From contig NZ_VRUR01000002.1 in NCBI RefSeq assembly GCF_008040165.1, forward strand, positions 248,001-312,000: DNA of 64,000 nucleotides, read 5' to 3'. Shown in pieces: positions 29,110 to 37,915 of this stretch. How positions within the stretch are numbered: the first letter of the stretch is position 1; each line of letters begins with the position of its first letter. A model generated the notes under the pieces. That model had not been told where the DNA came from. It ran no database searches and was given only the letters and a program-made list of their open reading frames with translations. Source of the DNA: Flagellimonas hymeniacidonis. Its GTDB lineage: Bacteria; Bacteroidota; Bacteroidia; Flavobacteriales; Flavobacteriaceae. A program made the position numbers and the translations under genes.

Positions 29110-30427
29110 GTCATATATTATAATGGGTATAGTGACTGCATCACTAATAATCTCTTGTGGTGAAACGCATAACCCAGAGGAATTGAATGCCTATTTTGAA
29201 AATAGCGTTACAGAGTATAATCGAAAACTTACCGATGTTATTGTAGCGGATATTTTTACACCTCCCGTAGCAAGCAGAATTTATGCCTATTCAAATATTG
29301 CGGCATACGAGGGCATTCGCTTTAGGGATTCCACAAAAAAATCACTCGGCGGACAGTTAAACGACCTAACCCTTACCGCATCACCAGACTCTAATAAAGA
29401 GTACTACTATCCCTTAACCTCTATGATCGCTTTTCTTAATGTGGCCAAAGTATTGGTTTTTGATATAGAAAGAGTGGATAATTTACGCATTGACCTTTTA
29501 AAGGATGTGCAAGAAATTGGTATTGATAAAGAGATTTATGAAAACTCCATTGCATTAGGAGATGCTATCTCACAAGAAATCATTGAACGAGCAAGCACAG
29601 ATGGTTATTTACGTCGTACTGCACTGCCCCGTTATAGTGTGAATAAAGATCCAGGAAGATGGAAACCAACCCCGCCCGACTATATGGAAGCCATAGAACC
29701 GCATTGGAATACCATCAAACCCTTTGTGTTGGATTCTGCAGGTCAATTTGATCCAGGTCTACCCACAAGTTTTGATATTTCTGATAGCTCTCAATTTTAC
29801 GAGGAAGCCCAGGAAGTGTACGAAACGGTAAAAAATGTAGATGCAACCCAATTAGAAATAGCAAAATTCTGGGATTGTAACCCAAATATTTCAACTACCA
29901 AAGGTCATGTGATGTACTTTCAACAACAAATTTCACCCGGTGGGCATTGGGTTCACATTGCTGCCCAGGTCTTGGAAGAGCAAAAAACAAATGCCGTGGA
30001 TGCCGCGGCGGTACTTGCCCAGACAAGTGTGGCAATAGCAGATGCTTTCATCAGTTGTTGGGACCAAAAATATAAAAGCAGCCTTACCCGACCTGAAACT
30101 TTTATCAACGAGCATGTAGATCCAGATTGGAAACCTATTTTACAGACCCCTGCTTTTCCAGAACATACCTCTGGACATAGTGTAGCTTCTGCTGCTGCGG
30201 CAACGGTATTGACCAAACTGATAGGTAATAATTATGCGTTTATCGATTCCACGGAGGTGCCTTATGGATTACCTCCAAGAAAATTCAATTCATTTTTTGA
30301 AGCATCGGAAGAAGCAGCAATCAGTAGACTTTATGGCGGCATTCATTATCGTCCAGCTATAGAGTTGGGAGTACAACAAGGTAAAGCTGTCGGGAATTAT
30401 GTGAATGAACAAATAGATTTGGACTGA
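29096..30427 (+). CDS. Vanadium haloperoxidase-like PAP2 superfamily lipoprotein
   Basis: The 443-residue lipoprotein (lipobox IISC, Cys21) has the helical PAP2/vanadium-haloperoxidase fold. The oxyanion-binding motifs are visible: KX6RP as Lys325-Arg332-Pro333, SGH as Ser359-Gly360-His361, and SRX5H as Ser410-Arg411-His417. In the consensus SRX5HX3D of acid phosphatases, the final Asp is replaced here by Ala421. The family contains both phosphatases and vanadate-dependent haloperoxidases, so halogenation, phosphate-ester hydrolysis or neither is possible. It is coupled by overlap to two FG-GAP lipoproteins, a combination often seen behind susCD genes. Function in glycan use is unproven. Confidence 0.85.
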   Translation: MKMIKSYIIMGIVTASLIISCGETHNPEELNAYFENSVTEYNRKLTDVIVADIFTPPVASRIYAYSNIAAYEGIRFRDSTKKSLGGQLNDLTLTASPDSNKEYYYPLTSMIAFLNVAKVLVFDIERVDNLRIDLLKDVQEIGIDKEIYENSIALGDAISQEIIERASTDGYLRRTALPRYSVNKDPGRWKPTPPDYMEAIEPHWNTIKPFVLDSAGQFDPGLPTSFDISDSSQFYEEAQEVYETVKNVDATQLEIAKFWDCNPNISTTKGHVMYFQQQISPGGHWVHIAAQVLEEQKTNAVDAAAVLAQTSVAIADAFISCWDQKYKSSLTRPETFINEHVDPDWKPILQTPAFPEHTSGHSVASAAAATVLTKLIGNNYAFIDSTEVPYGLPPRKFNSFFEASEEAAISRLYGGIHYRPAIELGVQQGKAVGNYVNEQIDLD

Positions 30428-30482
30428 TATGTAATCATATTAACAACCAGTAATACTAAATAAACCAATTAAAATCTTGACT

Positions 30483-31580
30483 ATGGAACACACAACCTCA
30501 AAACGTTTATTTTCCTTGGATGTGTTCCGAGGAATGACCATGTTCCTACTCATCGCAGAGGCTGCTGGGTTCCACCATTCTTTTTACGAGCTGGTCAAGG
30601 ATACTCCATTTCTTTCTGGCTTAGGGCAGCAATTACATCATCATCCTTGGCATGGGTTTCGTTTTTGGGATCTTATTCAACCCTTTTTCATGTTTATCGT
30701 GGGGGTGGCTATGCCATTCTCTATCGGAAAACGCTTAAAAACGGGGAACAGAAAAGCTGTGACACGTCATATTCTTCAACGTTGTTTCCTATTATTTGCC
30801 TTTGGGGTGTTGCTGCATTGCGTATACAGTCACGCATTGGTTTGGGAGCTTTGGAATGTATTGGTGCAGTTGGCATTTACTATTTTAATCGCCTATGCGA
30901 TTATGAATTTATCGAACCGTAACCAACTACTAATTTCGATAGGTCTTTTAGTCCTAACAGAATTGCTTTACCGTTTTTATGACCCAGCAGCCCCCTTTAA
31001 CAATGGAGCAAGTTTTGGTTCTTTTATGGATCGCGTTTTTATGGGGAAAATTAATGGTGATGGCTGGGTGACCATCAATTTTATCCCTACCGCCGCGCAT
31101 ACCATTTGGGGTGTAGTTTGTGGACGACTTCTTTTAAACAAGAGTGAATCTTCACAAAAGTTGAAAGCATTTGTGCTCTGGGGAAGCATCGCCATGGTTT
31201 TAGGAATAGCATTGGATATTCTGAATATCACACCCGTTATAAAAAGATTGGCCACTAGCTCATTTACATTGCTATCAGGTGGAATAGCTGTCTTGGTACT
31301 TACGCTGTTTTACTGGTATATTGATGTAAAGGGAAATGCAAAAAAATGGATGCGATTTTTTTCTGTAGTAGGCACCAATTCCATTTTTATATACCTATTT
31401 GCTGAAACGGTAGGTATACAGTGGTTTAGAGGTTTCGGTAAAATCTTTACGCATGGAATTCTCAATCCTTTGGGAATGGGAGAACATAGCATTATGGTGA
31501 TCAATTCACTTTTTGTGCTTTTGATTTTTTGGTACTTGACATATTTCTTGGATAAAAAGAAAGTCTATTTCAAGGTGTAA
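30483..31580 (+). CDS. DUF5009/YeiB-NagX-like multi-pass membrane acyltransferase homologue
   Basis: The 365-residue protein has about 9-10 transmembrane helices and opens with RLFSLDVFRGMTM, the N-terminal signature of the DUF5009 and heparan-alpha-glucosaminide N-acetyltransferase (HGSNAT/NagX) group. A His-rich loop LHHHPWHGFRFWDLIQPFF follows, with a His in the place where HGSNAT-like enzymes have their active-site His. HGSNAT transfers acetyl groups across a membrane to glucosamine; here a periplasmic sugar acetylation or a related transmembrane transfer is possible but not shown. The ATG at 30483 is preferred over a TTG two codons earlier because it gives the family-like N-terminus. It follows the haloperoxidase-like gene by 55 bp. 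Confidence 0.85.
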   Translation: MEHTTSKRLFSLDVFRGMTMFLLIAEAAGFHHSFYELVKDTPFLSGLGQQLHHHPWHGFRFWDLIQPFFMFIVGVAMPFSIGKRLKTGNRKAVTRHILQRCFLLFAFGVLLHCVYSHALVWELWNVLVQLAFTILIAYAIMNLSNRNQLLISIGLLVLTELLYRFYDPAAPFNNGASFGSFMDRVFMGKINGDGWVTINFIPTAAHTIWGVVCGRLLLNKSESSQKLKAFVLWGSIAMVLGIALDILNITPVIKRLATSSFTLLSGGIAVLVLTLFYWYIDVKGNAKKWMRFFSVVGTNSIFIYLFAETVGIQWFRGFGKIFTHGILNPLGMGEHSIMVINSLFVLLIFWYLTYFLDKKKVYFKV

Positions 31581-31656
31581 GGGAACCAGCGTCCTCATCT
31601 GTTTATTTACATAAACAAATAGTAAAATATTAAACAAAATTGAAAACCTATTTAAA

Positions 31657-32343
31657 ATGAAATATTTTATAACAATTCTATGTATTGCGATGACTGCGTT
31701 TTCTTGTAAAAAGGAAAAAGCTGTAAGTCTTTTTAATGGACAAGATTTAAGTGGATGGCATGTTGATGTTCCTGAAATGGATACCATCCCAAATACCATA
31801 AATCCATTTATAATACGAACAGGCATGTTGGTAAGTTTGGGAACTCCACGAGGTCACCTCATCACCGATGATGTTTATAAAGATTACAGATTAGAAGTTG
31901 AATATCGTTTCGCCGGCGAACCGGGTAACTGTGGCGTATTGGTCCATGCCTCAACTCCAAGGGCATTGTACAAAATGTTTCCAAAATCTTTAGAAGTACA
32001 AATGCAGCATGAGGATGCTGGTGATTTTTGGGTTATTGTAGAGGATATAGAAGTTGATAATATGGTGGAACGAAGAGGACCAAAGAAGGAATGGGGAATT
32101 ACAGAAGGTAAAAAACGAAGAATTATTAACCTTACAGATGGTTCTGAAAAGCCTTTGGGTGAATGGAACACCATGATTATCGAATGCCTAAAAGATAAGA
32201 TAAAAGTTTGGGTAAATGGAGATTTGGTCAATCATGGATTTAATGCTACAGTTACTAGTGGTCAAATTGCAATCCAAGCGGAAGGTTCCGAAGTAGAATT
32301 TAGAAAAATAGATATTTCACCCATAACCACTTTATCAAAATAA
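31657..32343 (+). CDS. DUF1080 lipoprotein, 3-keto-glycoside hydrolase/lyase family
   Basis: The 228-residue lipoprotein (lipobox AFSC, Cys17) is a single DUF1080 domain with a concanavalin-like beta-sandwich. Family features are LFNGQDLSGWH at the start, GNCGVLVHA, the LEVQMQHEDAGDFW metal-site region and the ending GQIAIQAEGSEVEFRKI. Members of this family have been characterised as enzymes that cleave 3-keto-glycosides after a partner oxidoreductase oxidises C3 of the sugar. A Tat-exported Gfo/Idh/MocA enzyme is encoded three genes downstream (34942), so an oxidise-then-cleave route in the periplasm is plausible here. The sugar is not identifiable from the sequence. Confidence 0.88.
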   Translation: MKYFITILCIAMTAFSCKKEKAVSLFNGQDLSGWHVDVPEMDTIPNTINPFIIRTGMLVSLGTPRGHLITDDVYKDYRLEVEYRFAGEPGNCGVLVHASTPRALYKMFPKSLEVQMQHEDAGDFWVIVEDIEVDNMVERRGPKKEWGITEGKKRRIINLTDGSEKPLGEWNTMIIECLKDKIKVWVNGDLVNHGFNATVTSGQIAIQAEGSEVEFRKIDISPITTLSK

Positions 32344-32348
32344 AGCGA

Positions 32349-33956
32349 ATGATTAAAAAGAATAGTATTTTAATATTCACTTTTATACTTTTTTGTCTTT
32401 TAAGTTTTGGACAGGAAAGCATAAAAATCATTGATGGAGAAAGATGGTGGGGAGGAGCTGTAAATGATGGAATAAAAATGCCATTTGAAACTGGGTATGC
32501 ATACGATATGTATGGAAACCTGCAAGGTAATCAAGCGCAACCTTTGTTATTGTCTAACAAGGGAAGAGTAATTTGGTCTGAGACTCCTTTCAAATTTTCT
32601 TTTTCCAGTGATTCGTTGATAATTAAAGGAAGTGGTGAAATTCTTGTTGAAGAGGGAAACCATAACTTGAAAGGTGCCTTTGGCTTTGCTTCAAAAAATT
32701 ACTTTCCGGCAGATGGAAAAATGCCAAATGCCTTATTGTTTGAACAACCTCAATATAATACATGGATTGAACTGATCTATAACCAAAATCAAAAAGATAT
32801 TTTGGCCTATGCTCACGCCATTATCGATAATGGTTTTCCACCAGGGGTATTGATGATTGATGACAATTGGCAAGAGGCCTATGGTAAATGGAGGTTCCAT
32901 CCGGAGCGATTTCCCTCGCCAAAATCCATGATGAAAGAATTGCATGAACTAGGGTTCAAAGTTATGCTTTGGGTCTGCCCCTTTGTGAGTCCAGATACCG
33001 ATGTGTTTAGAAGTGCTTCCAAACAAGGGCTTTTTCTTAAGTATCCCAAAAATCAGGCTGTGGCAGGTTCTCCTGTTTCCTACTTTGGCAATGTGGCCAT
33101 GATCGGTTGGTGGAACGGGTATAGTGCCCTTTTGGATTTTTCCAACCCCAATGCACAAGAATGGTTCAAAAAAGAATTGCAATACTTGGTTGATGAATAT
33201 GAAGTTGATGGTTTTAAACTGGATGCTGGTGATGCAGTCTTTTATCCGTCTTGGTTAAAGAGTCACCAAAAAAAAATATTGCCCAATGACCATACCGAGT
33301 TATTTGCCAAAATCGGGCTCGATTTTCCGTTAAATGAATATAGAGCCACTTGGAAAATGGCAGGCAAACCTTTGGTCCAAAGACTTCGAGATAAAGGTCA
33401 TAATTGGAATGACCTACAAACTTTGATACCTAATATCACTGCACAGGGATTAATGGGATACGCGTTTACTTGTCCTGATATGATTGGAGGAGGTGAATTC
33501 AATTCTTTTTTGAATACCAAAACCATAGACCAAGAATTGATAGTTCGTTCTGCCCAAGTGCATGCCTTAATGCCCATGATGCAATTTTCGGTAGCCCCTT
33601 GGAGGATACTGGATGATCACTATTTAAAAGCTGTAAAAGCATCAATTGAGCTTCGGAAAAAATTCACACCCCTGATTTTGGACCTTGCCAAAAATGCTGC
33701 TAGAACGGGAAAACCAATTGTCAGGAATATGGAGTATGTGTTCCCAAATGCTGGATATGAGAATATCCAAGATCAATTCTTTCTTGGAGATAGCATTCTT
33801 GTAGCACCTATTCTAAAAAAAAATCAAACCAAACGTTATGTATGGTTGCCCAATGGGAAATGGAAAGGATTTAACGGAAAAACGTATAACGGAGAAAAAA
33901 AAATTGAGGTATCGGTGAATTTAGCTACCGTCCCTTTTTTTGAGAAAATAAAATGA
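32349..33956 (+). CDS. Exported GH31 glycosidase, MYORG-like; probable alpha-galactosidase
   Basis: The 535-residue enzyme has a signal peptide (cleavage near SFGQ, residue 21). Its TIM barrel carries the catalytic nucleophile Asp292 in FKLDAG and the acid/base Asp377 in CPDMIGGG, so it is a complete GH31 enzyme. The barrel resembles human MYORG across its length: IDDNW, LWVCPF, WWNG, LDF, MMQFSVAPWR and DQFFLGDSILVAPIL all have close counterparts. MYORG is an alpha-galactosidase, unlike most GH31 enzymes, which act on alpha-glucosides or xylosides. The galactose genes nearby fit that activity. It lacks the long N- and C-terminal beta domains of larger GH31 enzymes. It begins 5 bp after the DUF1080 gene and overlaps the SUMF1-like gene by 4 bp. 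Confidence 0.88.
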   Translation: MIKKNSILIFTFILFCLLSFGQESIKIIDGERWWGGAVNDGIKMPFETGYAYDMYGNLQGNQAQPLLLSNKGRVIWSETPFKFSFSSDSLIIKGSGEILVEEGNHNLKGAFGFASKNYFPADGKMPNALLFEQPQYNTWIELIYNQNQKDILAYAHAIIDNGFPPGVLMIDDNWQEAYGKWRFHPERFPSPKSMMKELHELGFKVMLWVCPFVSPDTDVFRSASKQGLFLKYPKNQAVAGSPVSYFGNVAMIGWWNGYSALLDFSNPNAQEWFKKELQYLVDEYEVDGFKLDAGDAVFYPSWLKSHQKKILPNDHTELFAKIGLDFPLNEYRATWKMAGKPLVQRLRDKGHNWNDLQTLIPNITAQGLMGYAFTCPDMIGGGEFNSFLNTKTIDQELIVRSAQVHALMPMMQFSVAPWRILDDHYLKAVKASIELRKKFTPLILDLAKNAARTGKPIVRNMEYVFPNAGYENIQDQFFLGDSILVAPILKKNQTKRYVWLPNGKWKGFNGKTYNGEKKIEVSVNLATVPFFEKIK

Positions 33957-34912
33957 TTCATAAACAAAATATAGTACTAGTCGTATTACTGATATTCACC
34001 ATATCAGTAATAGCCCAAAAAAGTGATAAATATTCACAAAAATTACCTGCAACAACATTGAAAATTGAAATGGTTGCAATTCCTAGTGGTTCTTTTAACA
34101 TGGGAAGTCAAGACAGTGAGGAAGGAAGGGATGAAGATGAAGGGCCACAACGAAAAATGGATATTGAAGGTTTCTGGATGTCCAGTTATGAGATTACGTG
34201 GGAACTCTATAATCTTTTTTTACAACGTGAGTTGGACAATGTGGTATTTGCTGAGAAAGGCAAAGAAGTAGAAAAAAAAGTAGATGCCGTAGCTGGTGCA
34301 ACCATCCCATATGTTGATATGAGTTTAGGGATGGGAACTGGAAAAAACTTGCCCATTGGAAATGTAACACAATTAGGGGCTTCAAAATTTTGTGAATGGC
34401 TTTCCGCAATTACGGGGGTCTTTTACCGATTACCCACCGAAGCCGAATGGGAATATGCAGCTAGAGCTGGAACTGCAGGTGCCTATTCTTTTGATGATGA
34501 TGACTCTATAGAGGAATATGCCTGGTTTTCAGATAATAGTGGAGCAACCTACCATGAAATTGGCAAAAAAAAGCCAAACCCATGGGGATTATATGATATG
34601 TATGGCAATGTTGCGGAATGGACCTTAGATCAGTATAATGCGAATACCTATACAGAAAGTACAAGTATCTATATCCAAGTTGAAAAAGAATATCCCGCGG
34701 TAATTCGTGGAGGATCATATAAAGATTCTCCAGAAATGTTGCGCAGTGCATCAAGAGCATTTTCAAAACCTGTTTGGAAACAGCGAGACCCACAATTCCC
34801 AAAAAGCAAATGGTGGCACACCGATGCTCCTTTTGTAGGTTTTAGAATCATAAGACCATACATGACACCAAATCAAAAAGAGCAAAATAGCTATTGGCTT
34901 GGGAAAGAATAG
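33953..34912 (+). CDS. Exported SUMF1-domain protein lacking the catalytic cysteines
   Basis: The 319-residue protein has a signal peptide and one formylglycine-generating-enzyme (FGE/SUMF1) fold: FNMGSQDSEEGRDEDEGP, FWMSSYEITWELY, YRLPTEAEWEYAARAG, NPWGLYDMYGNVAEW, VIRGGSY and VGFRI. In true FGE two Cys residues after the RGGSY motif bind copper and are essential. Here that stretch reads KDSPEMLRSAS, and the protein has only one Cys elsewhere. It therefore probably does not activate the sulfatase at 45553 and may be a structural or binding member of the family. ATGA overlap with the GH31 gene implies coupled translation. Confidence 0.88.
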   Translation: MIHKQNIVLVVLLIFTISVIAQKSDKYSQKLPATTLKIEMVAIPSGSFNMGSQDSEEGRDEDEGPQRKMDIEGFWMSSYEITWELYNLFLQRELDNVVFAEKGKEVEKKVDAVAGATIPYVDMSLGMGTGKNLPIGNVTQLGASKFCEWLSAITGVFYRLPTEAEWEYAARAGTAGAYSFDDDDSIEEYAWFSDNSGATYHEIGKKKPNPWGLYDMYGNVAEWTLDQYNANTYTESTSIYIQVEKEYPAVIRGGSYKDSPEMLRSASRAFSKPVWKQRDPQFPKSKWWHTDAPFVGFRIIRPYMTPNQKEQNSYWLGKE

Positions 34913-34941
34913 CAATAACAACTTTGAAAACACATAAGAAG

Positions 34942-36276
34942 ATGAAAAAAGACAAGACCTCAAAAAGACAAAACACCCGTAGGGATTTTGTTAAAAACAC
35001 TACCCTTTTATCCGCAGGTATGCTATTGCCAACATTAGATGTTGGGGCAATGGCCAATGTATTTGAGAACAAAACATTAAAGCTTGCACTCGTGGGTTGT
35101 GGTGGCCGTGGTTCAGGCGCAGCTGATCAAGCTCTACAAGCCGATGACAATGTTGAATTGGTGGCAATGGCCGATGCTTTTGAGGATAGACTCACCAGCA
35201 GTTTTAACAACTTAAGTGAAAAATATGCTGGCACTGGCAAAATCAAGGTAAAAGAGAAAAACCGTTTTGTTGGCTTTGATGCCTATAAAAAAGCAATTGA
35301 TTTAGCTGATGTTGTCATTTTAGCAACGCCACCTGGTTTTAGGCCACAGCACTTTGCCTACGCCGTTGAAAATGACAAACATGTGTTTATGGAAAAACCT
35401 TTGGCCACGGATGTTCCGGGAATTCGGAAAGTTTTGGAAATGGCAGAAGTGGCCAAATCCAAGAAATTGAACGTTGTGGTTGGTCTACAGCGCCATTATC
35501 AGGAAAATTACCTGCAAACATTGGATTTGCTTAAAAATGACTCTATAGGTAAGATAGTTTCTGGTCAGGTCTATTGGAACAGTGGTGGTGTTTGGGTTAA
35601 ACCAAGAAAACCAGAATATACTGAAATGGAATACCAAATGCGTAATTGGTATTATTTTAATTGGCTATGCGGAGATCATATTTTAGAACAGCACATACAT
35701 AATATTGATGTTGCCAATTGGTTTATAGGTGAATACCCTGTTTCTGCTCAAGGCATGGGTGGGCGTTTGGTACGTACAGGTAAGGAATATGGAGAAATCT
35801 TCGATCATCATTTCGTAGAATTCACATACCCCAGTGGTGCCGTGGTGGCCAGCCAATGCAGGCATCAACCAAATACGATGTACCGAGTGGGAGAAGCATT
35901 CCAAGGTACAAAAGGTACCGTAGTGACCAATGATGCAGGGACAGCTAAAATCTTCGATATCAATGGAAAAGAATTGCATTCCATTTCAAATAGCGAAGGA
36001 CATAACCCATACCAGGAAGAACATAATAGACTTTTTGCTTCTATAAGAAACAAGGAAGTCATAAACAATGGTGAATATGGAGCTAAAAGTACAATGACCG
36101 CAATATTAGGGCGGATGGCCACTTACAGTGGTAAGGTAGTAACATGGGAAGAAGCTATGAAATCTGAATTGAGTTTGGTTCCAGAAGAGCTTTCTTGGGA
36201 TGCAAACCCACCTGTTATGCCCAATGATGATGGTTCTTATCCAATTCCAATACCTGGTAAGACCGTTGTACTATAA
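34942..36276 (+). CDS. Tat-exported Gfo/Idh/MocA-family oxidoreductase
   Basis: The 444-residue protein has a twin-arginine signal (TRRDFVKNTTLL) and a Rossmann domain with LALVGCGGRGSG. The family EKP motif is present in FMEKPLATD, and the second half of the active site has DHILEQHIHNIDVANW, which places the catalytic His-containing helix. Family members oxidise or reduce sugars with a tightly bound NAD(P), and Tat export allows them to be folded with cofactor before reaching the periplasm. Together with the DUF1080 lipoprotein upstream, it could oxidise the C3 hydroxyl of a galactoside. The ATG at 34942 is chosen because a Met 16 codons earlier would overlap the SUMF1 gene and place a non-signal-like extension before the Tat motif. 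Confidence 0.88.
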   Translation: MKKDKTSKRQNTRRDFVKNTTLLSAGMLLPTLDVGAMANVFENKTLKLALVGCGGRGSGAADQALQADDNVELVAMADAFEDRLTSSFNNLSEKYAGTGKIKVKEKNRFVGFDAYKKAIDLADVVILATPPGFRPQHFAYAVENDKHVFMEKPLATDVPGIRKVLEMAEVAKSKKLNVVVGLQRHYQENYLQTLDLLKNDSIGKIVSGQVYWNSGGVWVKPRKPEYTEMEYQMRNWYYFNWLCGDHILEQHIHNIDVANWFIGEYPVSAQGMGGRLVRTGKEYGEIFDHHFVEFTYPSGAVVASQCRHQPNTMYRVGEAFQGTKGTVVTNDAGTAKIFDINGKELHSISNSEGHNPYQEEHNRLFASIRNKEVINNGEYGAKSTMTAILGRMATYSGKVVTWEEAMKSELSLVPEELSWDANPPVMPNDDGSYPIPIPGKTVVL

Positions 36277-36460
36277 ACTATTTTGAAATTATTAAACATA
36301 GCCCAACTATACGTAAAACTCATTCACAAAATCAAAATAATTCGTTTAACTTCCTGCTCTTGCTTTTTAGCCCTAAAAAGTAAAAACAAAGAGGTGGTAA
36401 AATGGAAATTAGGTTTCAATGTATCTACATCTGGTATGACACGCCTAACAAAAAACTAAG

Positions 36461-37915
36461 ATGGAAAAAAAGTCGATTAAAGCTGATAAGTTAATTCACA
36501 GCGCTTTACCTATTTTATTTTTGTTAGGAATGATTGTTTACGGCTTAGTTCTAAGGCCGTATTTTTTTAACCAGTCCGTAATTCCTTTGGAAATCATTTT
36601 CCTTAGCTCTTCTTTTTTCGCGGTGACCCATTTAATCTATTTGGGGTTTTCATGGGATACCATTCTGGCTAATGCAGTTAAAAAACTAACCAAAGGTTTA
36701 CCCACTATTCTCATCTTATTCGCTATTGGAATAGTAATAGGAAGTTGGATTGTTTCTGGGACGATACCTATGTTCGTCTACTACGGAATTCAATTGGTCA
36801 ACCCAGACTATATTTATGTATTGGCCTTCATTATACCTATCTTTTTTTCGATGTTCACTGGAACCTCTTATGGCTCAGTTGGTACAATAGGGGTTGTAAT
36901 ATTAGGGGTGGCAACAATAATAAATGCCAATCTTGCTATCGTTGCAGGCGCCGTTATTGGTGGGGCTTTCTTTGGCGATAAAATGTCTCCACTATCGGAT
37001 ACAACCAATATCGCAGCTTTAGCAACTGGGGTGGATTTATATGATCATATTAACTCAATGCTTTATACCACCCTGCCTTCTGCAATTATTGCTGCTGTTA
37101 TTTACACGATTTTAGGTTTTGTGTACCCTGCAGAATCAGTTGTAGGTGATTTTGCCGAATTGGAAACCACGCTTACAGCCGTCACTTCTATTTTCAATTT
37201 CAATATTTTACTTCTTCTACCTGTTTTAATTGTTTTGATAGGCTCGTTTAAAAAATTACCAACAATTCCTGTGCTACTCACCTCTTCATTAGTGGCCTGT
37301 GTTTTTGCACTGCTCTTTCAAGGCTATGGCTTTGAAGACGTAATTCAATCTGTTTATAAAGGTTTTCATACCAACATGGCAGTATGGCAAGAAACCGTTC
37401 CGGAAAATATTAGTGTTCTATTTAATCGCGGAGGTCTTTATGCTCTAAACGATGCTATTATAATAGCACTTTTTGTTTTTTTATTTATTGGTATTCTTGA
37501 TACCAATAATGCCATTCCTAAAATTGTCGAAAAAGTATTTTCATATGCTAAAACCAAATCATCAGTCATATTATCATCCTTGGCAGCTGCCGGAATAACC
37601 AACGGAATGACAGGGAATCAGTATGCTACCAGTTTTATTGTTGGAGAAGCCTTTAAAACGAAATACGATGTACTAGGAATCAATCGAAAAGTGCTAAGTC
37701 GTTCACTGGAAGATTATGGAACAATGATAGAAAGTTTAGTGCCATGGCATCCAACAGCGTTGTTCATGGTTTCTGTTATGGGTGTAGCCGTAGGAGATTA
37801 TTGGTATTTTCAGTTACTTAGTTTAATAAATCTTATTATAGCTCCCTTAATTGCTATTTTAGGCATAGGATGTTTTTACAAAAAAGGCAATTCGGTAAAT
37901 GAAGAAAAAAAATAA
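36461..37915 (+). CDS. NhaC-family transporter
   Basis: The 484-residue protein has about 11-12 transmembrane helices and typical NhaC landmarks: FTGTSYGSVGTIGV, GAVIGGAFFGDKMSPLSDTTNIAA and the late MTGNQYATSFIVGEAF. NhaC proteins are Na+/H+ antiporters, but the superfamily also includes amino-acid carriers such as the methionine transporter MetT. The downstream gene, overlapping by 17 bp, encodes a Cys/Met-type PLP enzyme, so amino-acid import is at least as likely as pH homeostasis. It is separated from the oxidoreductase gene by 184 bp, so it may have its own promoter. Confidence 0.88.
   Translation: MEKKSIKADKLIHSALPILFLLGMIVYGLVLRPYFFNQSVIPLEIIFLSSSFFAVTHLIYLGFSWDTILANAVKKLTKGLPTILILFAIGIVIGSWIVSGTIPMFVYYGIQLVNPDYIYVLAFIIPIFFSMFTGTSYGSVGTIGVVILGVATIINANLAIVAGAVIGGAFFGDKMSPLSDTTNIAALATGVDLYDHINSMLYTTLPSAIIAAVIYTILGFVYPAESVVGDFAELETTLTAVTSIFNFNILLLLPVLIVLIGSFKKLPTIPVLLTSSLVACVFALLFQGYGFEDVIQSVYKGFHTNMAVWQETVPENISVLFNRGGLYALNDAIIIALFVFLFIGILDTNNAIPKIVEKVFSYAKTKSSVILSSLAAAGITNGMTGNQYATSFIVGEAFKTKYDVLGINRKVLSRSLEDYGTMIESLVPWHPTALFMVSVMGVAVGDYWYFQLLSLINLIIAPLIAILGIGCFYKKGNSVNEEKK

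Noticed and set aside
33953..34912. Active formylglycine-generating enzyme for the local sulfatase
   Set aside because: Both catalytic Cys residues of FGE are absent.
36277..36460. SAM riboswitch before the NhaC/PLP gene pair
   Set aside because: No set of paired stems or conserved core could be found in the 184-bp gap.
36402..36494. Short plus-strand frame upstream of the NhaC-family gene
   Set aside because: Only 30 codons, overlaps the NhaC start, with no conserved features.
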